Positions 8,334 through 16,568 of a stretch of 64,000 bases of DNA are shown here, in pieces (the first letter of the stretch is position 1; each line of letters opens with the position of its first letter). Both the position numbers and the translations under genes were made by a program. The notes beneath the pieces were generated by a model that was not told where the DNA came from, did not search any database, and saw nothing but the letters and a program-made list of their open reading frames with translations. This stretch comes from Rhizomicrobium sp. (GTDB taxonomy: Bacteria; Pseudomonadota; Alphaproteobacteria; Micropepsales; Micropepsaceae): positions 2,418,001 through 2,482,000 of the forward strand of contig JBBCHM010000001.1 of the NCBI GenBank assembly GCA_037200045.1, in the 5' to 3' direction.

Positions 8334-9551
8334 TCACGACGGCTTGCGGCGCGCGTAAACATGAAAGCCGCCATAGATCGAGGACCGGTCCTTGGCGTGC
8401 CAGGCGCGGCTCTCCGCCTCCAGATAGGTCCAGGGCGCGAGCACGTCGGGCGGCAATTTGCGCGGCAGTGGCGATTCGGGCCCCGCGGTGCGGAAGATCA
8501 CGCGGGCATCGCGGATGTCGGCGGTGCGGTCGATCTCGCGCCACAGCGCGGTGATCTGGTCCTGGTTCATCCAGTCCTGCGCGTCGAGCAGGACATAGCG
8601 GTGCAGCGACCCCGGCGCCTGGGCCTGCAGGAAATCGGTCAGCGAGGCGTGATGCACCTCCACCTTGTTCGCGCGGGTGCGGATGAAGTCGTAGGTCTCG
8701 CGCTGCAGATAGGCCGGCACCGCCTCGCGATGCTCGACGTCATAGCCGCGGCCGAACGCCTGCCAGGCGAAATAGTTCTCCTGGATCGGGAAGTCGCAGG
8801 CCAGCCGCTCGACGCGCTCGCGCAGCACCGAGACCGGATCGCCGGCCGCGACCAGCTCGTCATACTGCGCCGGCGGAATGCCCAGCGCGTAGAGCGACAC
8901 CGGGCTCTTGGACAGCAACTTGATCGACTTGTAGTCGAACAGGGGCGCGATATCGCGCTCGAACAGGCGGCGCTGTTCCTCCGGCGTGCGCGCCGCCAGG
9001 ATCGGCTCGAGCTTCTTGCCGTGCAGCTTGGCGACGGCATGCAGGATGCCGATGAAGCGTCCCAAAAGGCCGTAGCGGTAGAGGTTCTTGCCGAACATGT
9101 TGATGCGCCGGCCGCGCAGGGGGCGATCCTTCTCCCAATATTTCCGCGTCTCGGCGTCCAGCTTCGGGCGCAGATATTTGTCGTAGGCCGCGCGGTTGGC
9201 CTTGTCGTTCGCCTGGCCGAAGAAGCGGAAGAAGGCGTCGTGGCTGGGAAGGCTCTCCAGCGCGGCGAGCTTCAGCTTGGTCAGGGCGATGTGATTGGGG
9301 TTGAGGTCGACGGCGATGATCTTGGCCGGGTCGGCCGCTAGATAGTTCAGGACGTTGCAGCCGCCCGACGCGATGGTGATCACCCGATGGTCGGATTTGA
9401 GCGCCAGAGCGGCCAGGTCGACGACCGGGTCCTCCCAGATTTGGTTATAGACAAACCCTTGAAACATAAGGGTAAAGAGCCGCTCCAGGGCGCCTCTCTT
9501 GGTGGTCGCGGGCTTCTGATGGGCCGCCTTGTCGAGAAGCAGATTTGCCAT
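8334..9551 (-). CDS. btaA: S-adenosylmethionine:diacylglycerol 3-amino-3-carboxypropyltransferase (BtaA, DUF3419)
   Basis: The 405-residue protein belongs to the BtaA/DUF3419 family, which transfers the aminocarboxypropyl group of SAM to diacylglycerol, the first step to the phosphorus-free betaine lipid DGTS. Visible family features are FVYNQIWEDP at residues 33-42, the SAM loop IASGGCNVL around residues 60-68, VDLNPNH at 81-87, and the C-terminal RYVLLDAQDWMNQ block. It acts at the inner face of the cytoplasmic membrane. It leads a two-gene operon with btaB. In Rhodobacter and Sinorhizobium such genes are induced by phosphate starvation; no convincing Pho box was found in the 140 bases upstream. 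Confidence 0.92.
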   Translation of the reverse strand: MANLLLDKAAHQKPATTKRGALERLFTLMFQGFVYNQIWEDPVVDLAALALKSDHRVITIASGGCNVLNYLAADPAKIIAVDLNPNHIALTKLKLAALESLPSHDAFFRFFGQANDKANRAAYDKYLRPKLDAETRKYWEKDRPLRGRRINMFGKNLYRYGLLGRFIGILHAVAKLHGKKLEPILAARTPEEQRRLFERDIAPLFDYKSIKLLSKSPVSLYALGIPPAQYDELVAAGDPVSVLRERVERLACDFPIQENYFAWQAFGRGYDVEHREAVPAYLQRETYDFIRTRANKVEVHHASLTDFLQAQAPGSLHRYVLLDAQDWMNQDQITALWREIDRTADIRDARVIFRTAGPESPLPRKLPPDVLAPWTYLEAESRAWHAKDRSSIYGGFHVYARRKPS

Positions 9552-9693
9552 GGATGTCCTTTGGAACCTCCCGCGTCGCGGGGCGCGTGAAGGGAGTGCC
9601 TAAGATTTATGACGGATTGAAGGAGGCAGGCAAAGAATTTCGGCGGCCGGGTCCGCCTTGCACGCCGCGCCGCCCGACTTTAAGGGGAGCGCC

Positions 9694-10575
9694 ATGACCA
9701 AGCCCGCCAAGACCGCCATCGCCGAAGTCCTCGAACTGCTCGACCTGGAAAAGATCGAGGAGAACATCTACCGGGGCCAAAGCCCGGAAGACCGCATGCA
9801 GCGCGTGTTCGGCGGCCAGGTGCTGGGCCAGGCGCTGGTCGCGGCGAGCCGCACGGTCGAGGGCCGCGTCTGCCACTCCTTCCACGCCTATTTCCTGCGC
9901 GCCGGCGATCCGAAAGTTCCCATCCTGTACGAGGTCGACCGCGCCCGCGACGGCGCGAGCTTCACCTCGCGCCGCGTCGTCGCCATCCAGCACGGCAAGC
10001 AGATCTTCCATATGTCGGCCTCGTTCCAGGTTCCCGAGAAGGGGCTGGAGCACCAGTTCGACATGCCGTCGGTGCCGGACCCCGAAACGCTCATCGACGA
10101 GCACGAGGCGCGCAAGCAGTGGATGGACAAGATGCCGGAGGAGCAGAAGGCCTGGATGAGCCGTCCGCGCCCCATCGAATTGCGCCCCGTCATCCTCGAC
10201 GATTGGATGAACCGCGCGCCGCGCGCCCCGTTCGACAATGTCTGGATCCGCGCCACGGGTCCGGTGCCCAACGACGTCGTCGTGCAGCAATCGGTCCTCG
10301 CCTATGCCTCCGACATGTCGCTGCTCGACACCGCGCTCCTGCCGCATGGCCGCTCGTGGCATTCGCCGATGCAGATGGCGAGCCTTGACCACGCCATGTG
10401 GTTCCACCACGCCTTCAAGATGGACGATTGGCTGCTCTACGCCCAGGATTCGCCGAGTTCCTCGGGCGCGCGCGGCTTCAACCGCGGCTCGATCTTCTCG
10501 CGCGAAGGCAAGCTGGTCGCCAGCGTCGTGCAGGAAGGGCTGATGCGGGTGCGCGAGGCGCGCAAGAAGGATTAG
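9694..10575 (+). CDS. tesB: Acyl-CoA thioesterase II
   Basis: The product is a 293-residue double-hotdog thioesterase that hydrolyses acyl-CoA to free acid and CoA. Family marks include the N-terminal IYRGQSPEDRMQRVFGGQVLGQAL, the FHAYFLRAGDP block and the second-domain LDHAMWFHHAFKMDDWLLY. The start at 9694 is preceded by an AAGGGGAG ribosome site 4 bases away; upstream in-frame codons lack one. The stop codon overlaps the stop of the convergent TadE-type gene by 4 bases (TTAG). Confidence 0.95.
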   Translation: MTKPAKTAIAEVLELLDLEKIEENIYRGQSPEDRMQRVFGGQVLGQALVAASRTVEGRVCHSFHAYFLRAGDPKVPILYEVDRARDGASFTSRRVVAIQHGKQIFHMSASFQVPEKGLEHQFDMPSVPDPETLIDEHEARKQWMDKMPEEQKAWMSRPRPIELRPVILDDWMNRAPRAPFDNVWIRATGPVPNDVVVQQSVLAYASDMSLLDTALLPHGRSWHSPMQMASLDHAMWFHHAFKMDDWLLYAQDSPSSSGARGFNRGSIFSREGKLVASVVQEGLMRVREARKKD

Positions 10576-11117
10576 GGGCAGCTCGCCGGGGCGGTGATCG
10601 TCGTGCTGCGGCGCGGGCGCGCATAAAACGTCTCGGTCATGTTGATCGTGCCGGTGATGTAGTCGCTCACCGGCGAACTGTAGGGATAGCTCACTTCCGC
10701 CAGGATCACGCTGCCGCCGCTGGAGATGACGCCGGTCGGAACGGTGATCGCGCTGCCCGCGGTGCGCGGCGCTGTGTTCTGCGCGCAGCTCCAGGCGACC
10801 TTGGTGGTCGGATTGGGGCCCGTTGTCTGGGCGATGCTGGTGATCACGATCTTCAGCCCCGCCGCCGGATAGGGATAGACGATCGAGTTCACCGCCGCGA
10901 AGACGTTCGAGATGTCGCCGTTGGTGGCCTGGGTCTCCTGGGCCACGAGATCGGCGGCGGTCGACGCCATGCCGGTGACCTTCTGCTGGCAGTCGAGCGC
11001 GTCGCACAGCTCGATGCTGCCCAGGAACAGGGCGACCATCACCGGAGCCAGTATCGCGAACTCGACCGCCGCGATGCCGTCCTTGGCGCGGCGGAAGCGG
11101 GCGATGAGGTTCAGCAT
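10572..11117 (-). CDS. TadE/TadF-like minor pilin (pseudopilin)
   Basis: The protein (181 residues) has the TadE-type start: a short basic stretch, then RAKDGIAAVEFAILAPVMVALFLGSIELCDAL. This is a prepilin-like site (G before IAAVEFA with the conserved Glu at +5) and a single membrane helix. The remaining 140 residues are an exported domain with three cysteines. It is probably a minor Flp-pilus subunit processed by the CpaA peptidase. It overlaps the upstream TadE gene by 7 bases, so the two are translated together. Confidence 0.85.
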   Translation of the reverse strand: MLNLIARFRRAKDGIAAVEFAILAPVMVALFLGSIELCDALDCQQKVTGMASTAADLVAQETQATNGDISNVFAAVNSIVYPYPAAGLKIVITSIAQTTGPNPTTKVAWSCAQNTAPRTAGSAITVPTGVISSGGSVILAEVSYPYSSPVSDYITGTINMTETFYARPRRSTTITAPASCP

Positions 11118-11695
11118 CCGGCCACCGCGACGTTGAAGGGCTCGTTGCGGAACGCCGCGGTCGCGCTGATCAGGTGATAGCCGCCGGTGATGTTGGTGAG
11201 AAACACCGAAAGCCCCGGCGTCATCACCTTCCAGGTGTAGAAGGCGCGCACCAGCACGACGTTGCAGGCGACGCCGGGCTGGTAGTTGCTCAGATTGGCC
11301 TTGAGATTGCCATTGGCGTCGATCGGCGCGGCGAAGGTCGCGCCGCCATAGCCGGCATAGGCGTCCAGGTCGATCTGCAGATTGCCGTCACAGGCGAGAA
11401 GCGGCGCGATGTCGTTGCAGATCCGCGTGCGGAACTGCGCCTGGGTCAGGTTCGCGGCCTGCGCCTGGCCGGTGCGCACATAGCGCGCGGCGTTGTCGGT
11501 CGCGTTCTGCAGGGTCGAGGCGGCGAAGAAGATCACGCCGTTCTCGATGATGCCCAGGAGCAGGATGAAGAACACCGGCGCGATGATGGCGAATTCGATC
11601 GCCGCGGAACCCTTGCGCGCATCGCCGCGCATGCGGCGCGCGCAGCGGCGCAGGCGCCCGGCGGTTCTTGCGAATAGGGAAGATACGCCTGTCAC
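11111..11695 (-). CDS. TadE-like minor pilin
   Basis: This TadE-family protein has the diagnostic RKGSAAIEFAIIAPVFFILLLGIIENGVIFFAA segment: a glycine-type prepilin cleavage site, Glu at +5 and one membrane helix. A 120-residue exported domain follows. The start is uncertain. GTG at 11695 gives a basic leader of about 20 residues; ATG at 11632 gives only six residues before the cleavage site. The frame also stays open to 11782. It is divergent from the TadG-type gene and shares its promoter region. Confidence 0.82.
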   Translation of the reverse strand: MTGVSSLFARTAGRLRRCARRMRGDARKGSAAIEFAIIAPVFFILLLGIIENGVIFFAASTLQNATDNAARYVRTGQAQAANLTQAQFRTRICNDIAPLLACDGNLQIDLDAYAGYGGATFAAPIDANGNLKANLSNYQPGVACNVVLVRAFYTWKVMTPGLSVFLTNITGGYHLISATAAFRNEPFNVAVAGC

Positions 11696-11888
11696 GGCAC
11701 TCGGTCTTAAGCCTCTTGCCCCGGCCGTTCTTAGGCCGGCGCGCGAATGTTCCGAACAACAAGCCGCAACCATGCTCTCCAAACGCTTAAGGCAATGCCA
11801 ACACGGCGTGTCGAATGGTTACGACCGGGCCCGGGCGTTCATACATCGCTAATCTTTCTTTATTTCGACGGGAATGTCCGCCCGATCG

Positions 11889-11903
11889 CTAACGATCGCC
11901 TAA
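11889..11903 (-). promoter_or_regulatory. Degenerate CtrA-like box between divergent TadE and TadG genes
   Basis: Read on the minus strand the sequence is TTAG-N7-TTAG, one mismatch per half from the CtrA consensus TTAA-N7-TTAA with the 7-base spacing kept. It lies in the divergent intergenic region about 70 bases before the TadG-type start. On its own this is weak; it is listed because better boxes precede flp and cpaB. Confidence 0.25.
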
Positions 11904-11974
11904 CCATGCCGCGCAATCGCAACTTCATTTTCATACCGCCGGGAGGATGATGCGGCGCCGTCGAAAGTTTCGAG

Positions 11975-13435
11975 ATGACCGACATGTTCCTGGCCGAGAC
12001 ATTCCGCGATGCATGGAAGCGCGCCAGCGCCTTTCTCCGCAACCGCAGCGCCAATGTCGCGATGATCTTCGCGATATCGAGCATCCCGGTGGTCATCGCG
12101 GCCGGCGCCGGTCTCGACCTCACGCGCGCCATGATCGTGAAGTCGGCGCTGAGCGAGGCGCTCGACGCGGCGGCGCTGTCGGTCGGCAGCGCGCCGGGCC
12201 TGACCCAGGCGCAGATGCAGACCCAGGCGCAGAACTACTTCAACGCCAACTACAAGGTCGATGCCGCCTACGGCACGCCGGCCGCCGTCACCGTGGTGCC
12301 GAACGGCCAGTCGGTGACGGTCTCGACCTCGGTCCCGATGCCGACGACGCTGATGAGCGTCGCGGGAATCCACAGCGTGCCGGTCGACGCGTCGTCCACC
12401 GTGGTGTGGGGCCAGACCAAGCTGTGGGTCAGCCTCGTGCTCGACAACACCGGTTCGATGTGCGAATCCGACGCCAATCGCAACGCCAGCAGCCCGTGCC
12501 CGCATCCGTCTTCCGGCGCCAAGATCGTGGCGCTGAAATCCGCGACCCACAGCCTGCTGACCATGCTCCAGGGCGCATCGGCCAATCCGGGCGACGTCCA
12601 GGTCGCGCTGGTGCCCTTCGTCAAGGACGTCAATGTCGGCACCGGCTTCTCCAGCGCGTCCTGGATCGACTGGGGCTATTTCGGCTCGTGCAACATCTCG
12701 GGCATCACCTATCAGTCGAAATGCCAGACCACGCACGGCACATGGACCACCTGGAACGGCAACGGCACCTGCAGCATCTCGGGAAAAACCACGCAGAACA
12801 GCTGCCAGAATGCCACCGGCACCTGGACGGGAAACAGCCACAGCAACTGGAACGGCTGCGTCAACGATCGCGGCAACGACGGCGGTCCCGACACGAACAA
12901 CAACTACGACGTCATGAAGACGTCGCCCTCCACCGGAACGGTATCGAGCCTGTTCGTGGCGGAAAACTACAGCTCCTGTCCGCAGGCGCTCATCGGCCTC
13001 GGCTACAATTGGAGCGCATTGAGCACCGAGGTCGACGCGATGGTGGCGGACGGAACCACCAACCAGTCCATCGGCCTGGTCTGGGGCTGGCATGCGCTGT
13101 CCACGGGCGCGCCGCTGAACGCACTGGCGCTCCCGGCCAACACGGCGCGCTACATCATCATCCTGAGCGACGGCCTCAACACCCAGAACCGCTGGTCCAG
13201 CTCGCAGTCCTCGGTCGACGCGCGCATGTCGCTGGTGTGCACCAATGCCAAGGCGGACCACATCATCATCTATGCCGTGTTCGTCGATATCGGCGGAACC
13301 CAGGGCAACTCGACCGTCCTGCAGAACTGCGCGACCGATGCGACCAAATATTTCGATCTGACCAGCACCACCCAGATCGCGGACACCTTCAACAATATCG
13401 GCCAGCAGATCACCAACCTGCGCGTCGCGCGGTGA
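11975..13435 (+). CDS. tadG: TadG-like pilus assembly protein with von Willebrand A domain
   Basis: The protein has 486 residues. A basic N terminus (about residues 1-25) is followed by a prepilin-like membrane segment SANVAMIFAISSIPVVIAAGAGLDLTRA. An exported von Willebrand A domain with the metal site DNTGS (Asp157) then runs to the end. The domain carries a cysteine-rich insertion with two near-identical 24-residue units at about residues 235-285. TadG proteins sit at the envelope and are needed for Flp pilus biogenesis or adhesion. The gene is divergent from the two TadE-type genes. Confidence 0.87.
   Translation: MTDMFLAETFRDAWKRASAFLRNRSANVAMIFAISSIPVVIAAGAGLDLTRAMIVKSALSEALDAAALSVGSAPGLTQAQMQTQAQNYFNANYKVDAAYGTPAAVTVVPNGQSVTVSTSVPMPTTLMSVAGIHSVPVDASSTVVWGQTKLWVSLVLDNTGSMCESDANRNASSPCPHPSSGAKIVALKSATHSLLTMLQGASANPGDVQVALVPFVKDVNVGTGFSSASWIDWGYFGSCNISGITYQSKCQTTHGTWTTWNGNGTCSISGKTTQNSCQNATGTWTGNSHSNWNGCVNDRGNDGGPDTNNNYDVMKTSPSTGTVSSLFVAENYSSCPQALIGLGYNWSALSTEVDAMVADGTTNQSIGLVWGWHALSTGAPLNALALPANTARYIIILSDGLNTQNRWSSSQSSVDARMSLVCTNAKADHIIIYAVFVDIGGTQGNSTVLQNCATDATKYFDLTSTTQIADTFNNIGQQITNLRVAR
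12682..12838 (+). repeat. Two-unit cysteine-rich coding repeat inside tadG
   Basis: Two units share the pattern C-x-ISG-x-T-x-Q-x2-CQ-x3-GTWT and are separated by a few residues. They fall inside the von Willebrand domain, where most family members have a plain loop. The units differ at DNA level, so this is an old duplication under protein-level constraint. Confidence 0.7.
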
Positions 13436-13501
13436 CGCGCAAGGCTATGGCGGCGTTCGTCCGAAGCCGCCGAAACCGGCGGGATCGATAAGGGAAAGGC
13501 G

Positions 13502-13942
13502 CTACTGCGCCGTCTTGGACCCGAGGTCGAGATGTTTCTCGAAGTCGCCCATCACGTCGGTGAAGTGCGCGTCGCCCGGAAGCGGCGCCGTCTCGCAGCG
13601 CGCGCTCGAACAGGCCAGCGTCGTCTGCGCCGCGCCCCGGTTCAGCGTGACCGTGGAGCCGCGCGTGCCCGACACGGTGACGGAGGTGTTGGAGATCTCG
13701 CGACCCTGCGAATCGAGCGCGATGACATTGGTCGTGCCGAACGACTTGCCGAGCACGAAGGCGTGCCGCGAGTCGATGACGTTCACGTCGGCGATCGACG
13801 GGTTGCCGACATAGACGGTGGTGACCGGCCTGCCGAAGGTGACGGTGCGCACCTCGTCCATCGGAACCGACACGCCGCCGGCGGCGAACGCGGCCGTGCC
13901 GGCAAGGCTGAAGGCGAGGGCGGCAAGAATGGCGCGGCGCAT
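13502..13942 (-). CDS. Stand-alone pilus/secretin N-terminal domain protein
   Basis: The 146-residue protein has a Sec signal peptide (MRRAILAALAFSLAGTAAFA). It then has the 'pilus formation protein N-terminal' domain found at the start of CpaC secretins: VPMDEVRTVTFGRPVTTVYVGNPSIADVNVIDSRHAFVLGKSFGTTNVIALDSQG. No secretin channel domain follows. Its C-terminal 40 residues contain two cysteines (CSSARC) and end freely. It probably acts in the periplasm with the Tad secretin CpaC encoded at 17447-18892, perhaps as an accessory or plug; that role is inference. Confidence 0.78.
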   Translation of the reverse strand: MRRAILAALAFSLAGTAAFAAGGVSVPMDEVRTVTFGRPVTTVYVGNPSIADVNVIDSRHAFVLGKSFGTTNVIALDSQGREISNTSVTVSGTRGSTVTLNRGAAQTTLACSSARCETAPLPGDAHFTDVMGDFEKHLDLGSKTAQ

Positions 13943-14017
13943 TTGGGTGATCCCGGATTTCGCTGTTCGCCAGGGTATCGCGCGCGGCGTAAAAGAGGGC
14001 TTAACTTTTCTTCCGCC

Positions 14018-15442
14018 TTAAGGCGCGCCGCCGTCCCGAAACTGGACAACGGCATAGCGGTCGGCATGGAGGCGGCGCCAGCCCGGCGTCGCATCGAGCT
14101 CCGCGACGACCGGCGAAGACGGGCTGAGGATCGACCAGCGTATGGCGTACCGGCGAAGGGTCGCGCGCAGCACATCGGGCCGGCCCAGCGCGGCGTAATT
14201 CTCGAGCGCCGCTTCGCCATAGAGTTCCGCGCGTGAATCGATGAAGGGCTTCACGCCCGAGAAGATGAGATAGCCGCCGAAGGCGTAATCGTTGAGCACG
14301 GGCAGGGTGCGCAGCCGCGCCGGCACGTCGGCCAGCGCGCTCGCCGGCGTGACCGGGGAATCGCCGCGCGTGACGGGCAGCGAGAGGCGCAGCGCGCAAA
14401 GGGCCAGCACGCCGATCAGCGCAAGCGCCGCCGGCCGCCGCGAAGCTGCTTCGCGGCGCTCGCCCAAGGCCCGTGCCAGCGGCTGCGCCAGCAGCAGCGG
14501 CGCCGCCACGGCGAACACGATCTGATGGCGCGCATGCAGGAAGGCGAGGGCGGCGAGCGCCAGCAGCAGACCCGCGCGCACCGGCGCGATGCGCACCCGC
14601 CGCGTCGCCAGGACATAGATCGTCGCGGCGACGACCGGCACGATCGGCTGGAAGAGCGTGAGCGGCGTCGCCTGCCACTCGCCGATCGCGGCCAGCGCCG
14701 GCATCGCCATCAGCGTCAAGGGAAAGATCACGCCCTGGGCGAAATGCGGATTGATCAGCGCCGCGCCCAGCATGCCCAGACCGAAAACACCCCACCTCCG
14801 CAGCGTATGCAGGCTCCGCTCTTCCCATAGCGCCTCGAGCGCCAGTCCGGCGGCGAGCGCGAAGCCGAGCAGGAAACTCGCATGGATATTGACCCAGATC
14901 GTCATCACCGGCAGCAGCATGAGGCTGGGGCTGCGTTTCTCGCTCCTGGCCGTCACGAGTTCCGCGGTCCAGATCGCCAGCAAGGGCAGCGCCAGAAGAT
15001 GCGGGCGCGCCAGCAGGCTTCCCGTCATGCACGCCATGGCCAGCACGGTGACGATGGCTTGCGCCTTGGGGGCAAGCCAGCGGCCGAGCGTATCGCTCAG
15101 CACCGCGGCGGCCGCCGCCGCGGCGGCGGCGAACAGCACGAGCAGCCCGCTCCAGCCGCCGAGCTTGTAGGCGAGCGCCATCACGATCTCGGCCAGCCAT
15201 TCATGCGCCTCCCACGGTGCGCCGGCGAAGGTGTAGGAGAACGGATCGCGCAACAGGATCGCGTGATCGCCGAGCATCCGGCTTCCCGCCGCGATGTGCA
15301 GATAGGTGTCGCCGTCGTTCAGCACCTGCGGCGCGAAAGCGGTCACCGCGAAGGCAAGGATCGCGGCGGCGCCGGTTACCGCGCCGCGGTCCTTCCAAGT
15401 CGCGGTCCGCCGCCGCGCGCCGGTCGAAAAGGCGATGGTCAT
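14018..15442 (-). CDS. Polytopic membrane protein, GT-C-like, unknown function
   Basis: The product has about 474 residues with roughly ten hydrophobic helices. The first periplasmic loop reads NDGDTYLHIAAGSRMLG and then DPFSYTFAGAPWEAHEWLAE. An acidic residue after the first helix followed by an aromatic loop recalls GT-C type glycosyltransferases that use lipid-linked sugars. The soluble C-terminal 110 residues follow the last helix. The family commonly appears near Tad loci in alphaproteobacteria, but a glycosylation role is only a guess. The start at 15442 was chosen because the long hydrophilic extension to 15625 lacks a ribosome site. Confidence 0.6.
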   Translation of the reverse strand: MTIAFSTGARRRTATWKDRGAVTGAAAILAFAVTAFAPQVLNDGDTYLHIAAGSRMLGDHAILLRDPFSYTFAGAPWEAHEWLAEIVMALAYKLGGWSGLLVLFAAAAAAAAAVLSDTLGRWLAPKAQAIVTVLAMACMTGSLLARPHLLALPLLAIWTAELVTARSEKRSPSLMLLPVMTIWVNIHASFLLGFALAAGLALEALWEERSLHTLRRWGVFGLGMLGAALINPHFAQGVIFPLTLMAMPALAAIGEWQATPLTLFQPIVPVVAATIYVLATRRVRIAPVRAGLLLALAALAFLHARHQIVFAVAAPLLLAQPLARALGERREAASRRPAALALIGVLALCALRLSLPVTRGDSPVTPASALADVPARLRTLPVLNDYAFGGYLIFSGVKPFIDSRAELYGEAALENYAALGRPDVLRATLRRYAIRWSILSPSSPVVAELDATPGWRRLHADRYAVVQFRDGGAP

Positions 15443-15756
15443 CGCCCATCGGTAGCGCAAAGCGATGAGGGAATGATTGACCGCGGCAAGATGCGCCCGG
15501 CGAACGTCGCGCCAAGACGGAACCTGAAAGAACCGCCGCGTTTCGGGCGAGACAGTTAACAATCCGAAAATATTAATCTTAGCGCGTGTTCCGGAGCGGC
15601 CTGTCCGCTCAGCATTGGCACACAATGGCGATAGTGAAAATTGCGCACTTAATTAGCCGTTAAGCCCACCGGCCTAGGCTCACGTCTGTCCAGGTTGGTC
15701 TCTCTCGCAATTGATGCCGGCCGGACGTCCTAGGGTGTCACTTTGTGGAGGCTTTT
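15443..15756. other. Regulatory intergenic region upstream of flp
   Basis: This 314-base gap separates the divergent membrane-protein gene and the pilin gene. It is much more AT-rich near 15555-15665 than its surroundings and holds the CtrA-type box listed separately. No other gene is visible. Confidence 0.6.
15649..15663 (+). promoter_or_regulatory. CtrA-type binding box upstream of the Flp pilin gene
   Basis: The sequence TTAATTAGCCGTTAA is an exact TTAA-N7-TTAA match to the CtrA recognition sequence. It lies 94 bases before the pilin ATG. In Caulobacter the pilA promoter is a direct CtrA target, so the position and gene both fit. In a GC-rich genome a perfect box by chance is uncommon. 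Confidence 0.6.
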
Positions 15757-15921
15757 ATGAACAACCTTTTCGCTCGCTTCGTGCGCGACGAGTCCGGCGC
15801 GACGGCCATCGAGTATGGCCTCATCGCCGCGCTTATCGCCGTCGTTATCATCGGCGCCATTCAGGTCGTCGGTACCGATCTGTCGACCACGTTCAAGACC
15901 ATTGGCGACAAGCTCGGTTAG
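15757..15921 (+). CDS. flp: Flp family type IVb pilin
   Basis: This 54-residue protein is the major pilin of the Tad/Flp pilus. After the short leader MNNLFARFVRDESG the mature part starts ATAIEYGLIAALIAVVIIGAI, with the conserved Glu at +5 and the Tyr next to it that define the Flp motif, followed by one hydrophobic helix and a short tail ending GDKLG. The CpaA peptidase encoded just downstream should cut after the glycine. A strong ribosome site (GGAGG, 7 bases from ATG) fits an abundant product. Confidence 0.95.
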   Translation: MNNLFARFVRDESGATAIEYGLIAALIAVVIIGAIQVVGTDLSTTFKTIGDKLG

Positions 15922-15952
15922 TAAGCACTCGCGTGTTCGCGCGGATGTTTCG

Positions 15953-15990
15953 TGTGCGGCCGCTTCCTTAAGGGACGCGGCCGTTCGCAC
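15953..15990 (+). terminator. Hairpin between flp and cpaA (attenuator or transcript end)
   Basis: A 7-bp perfect GC stem (CGGCCGC with GCGGCCG) extended by further pairs encloses a 13-base loop, about 30 bases after the pilin stop. No T tract follows, so it is not a classical terminator. It could partly stop transcription or protect the 3' end of pilin mRNA, giving much more pilin than CpaA. Confidence 0.45.
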
Positions 15991-16011
15991 GCCTCTCCAA
16001 TTGGGACGCCG

Positions 16012-16521
16012 ATGACCGCCGAGCTTCTCGTCCTGATCGTGCTGCCCGCGCTTCTCGCGCTCGCGGCCGGCTGGGACCTTGCCAGCTTCACCATCCCCAA
16101 CGCCCTGCAGATCGCCCTGATCGGCGCCTTCGCCGTGTTCGCGATCTCGGTGGGCCTGTCGCCGGCCGAGATCGGCGGCCATCTCCTGGCCGGCTTCGTC
16201 GGGCTCGCGATCGGCTTCACGCTGTTTGCCTTGGGCTATGTCGGCGGCGGCGACGCGAAGCTGTTCGCCTGCGTCCTTTTGTGGATCGGATTTCGCAATC
16301 TGCTCGACTACACGCTCGTCGCCGTGGTGATGGGCGGCGGATTGAGCGTTCTCATCCTGGCGATGCGGCGCGTACCGCTCCCGGCCTCGCTGGGATCGCA
16401 AGGCTGGATCGCGCGCCTGCACGACGCGAAGGGCGGCATCCCCTACGGCGTGGCGCTGGCCGCCGGCGCCGTCCTGATTCTTCCGCAGACGGAAATTTTC
16501 AAAATGGCGGCAACGATCTAG
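16012..16521 (+). CDS. cpaA: Prepilin peptidase CpaA (TadV)
   Basis: This 169-residue polytopic membrane aspartic protease cleaves leaders of Flp-type prepilins. The two active aspartates are in WDLASFTIPN (about residue 22) and in the GGGD box of LGYVGGGDAKL (about residue 83). It lacks the N-terminal methyltransferase part of long PilD enzymes, as usual for Tad systems. The start at 16012 begins directly in the first helix. Confidence 0.93.
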   Translation: MTAELLVLIVLPALLALAAGWDLASFTIPNALQIALIGAFAVFAISVGLSPAEIGGHLLAGFVGLAIGFTLFALGYVGGGDAKLFACVLLWIGFRNLLDYTLVAVVMGGGLSVLILAMRRVPLPASLGSQGWIARLHDAKGGIPYGVALAAGAVLILPQTEIFKMAATI

Positions 16522-16568
16522 GGGCGCGCGGTTTTCTCGCGCCGTAGTTTCGGTTGCACAGCATTTTG

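Noticed and set aside
15613..15632. A possible sigma-54 promoter (TGGCAC) upstream of flp
   Set aside because: The -12 half lacks the TTGC core at the required spacing. The CtrA-type box explains the region better.
16521..16555. Rho-independent terminator after cpaA
   Set aside because: The GGCGCG/CGCGCC stem is only six pairs and no T tract follows.
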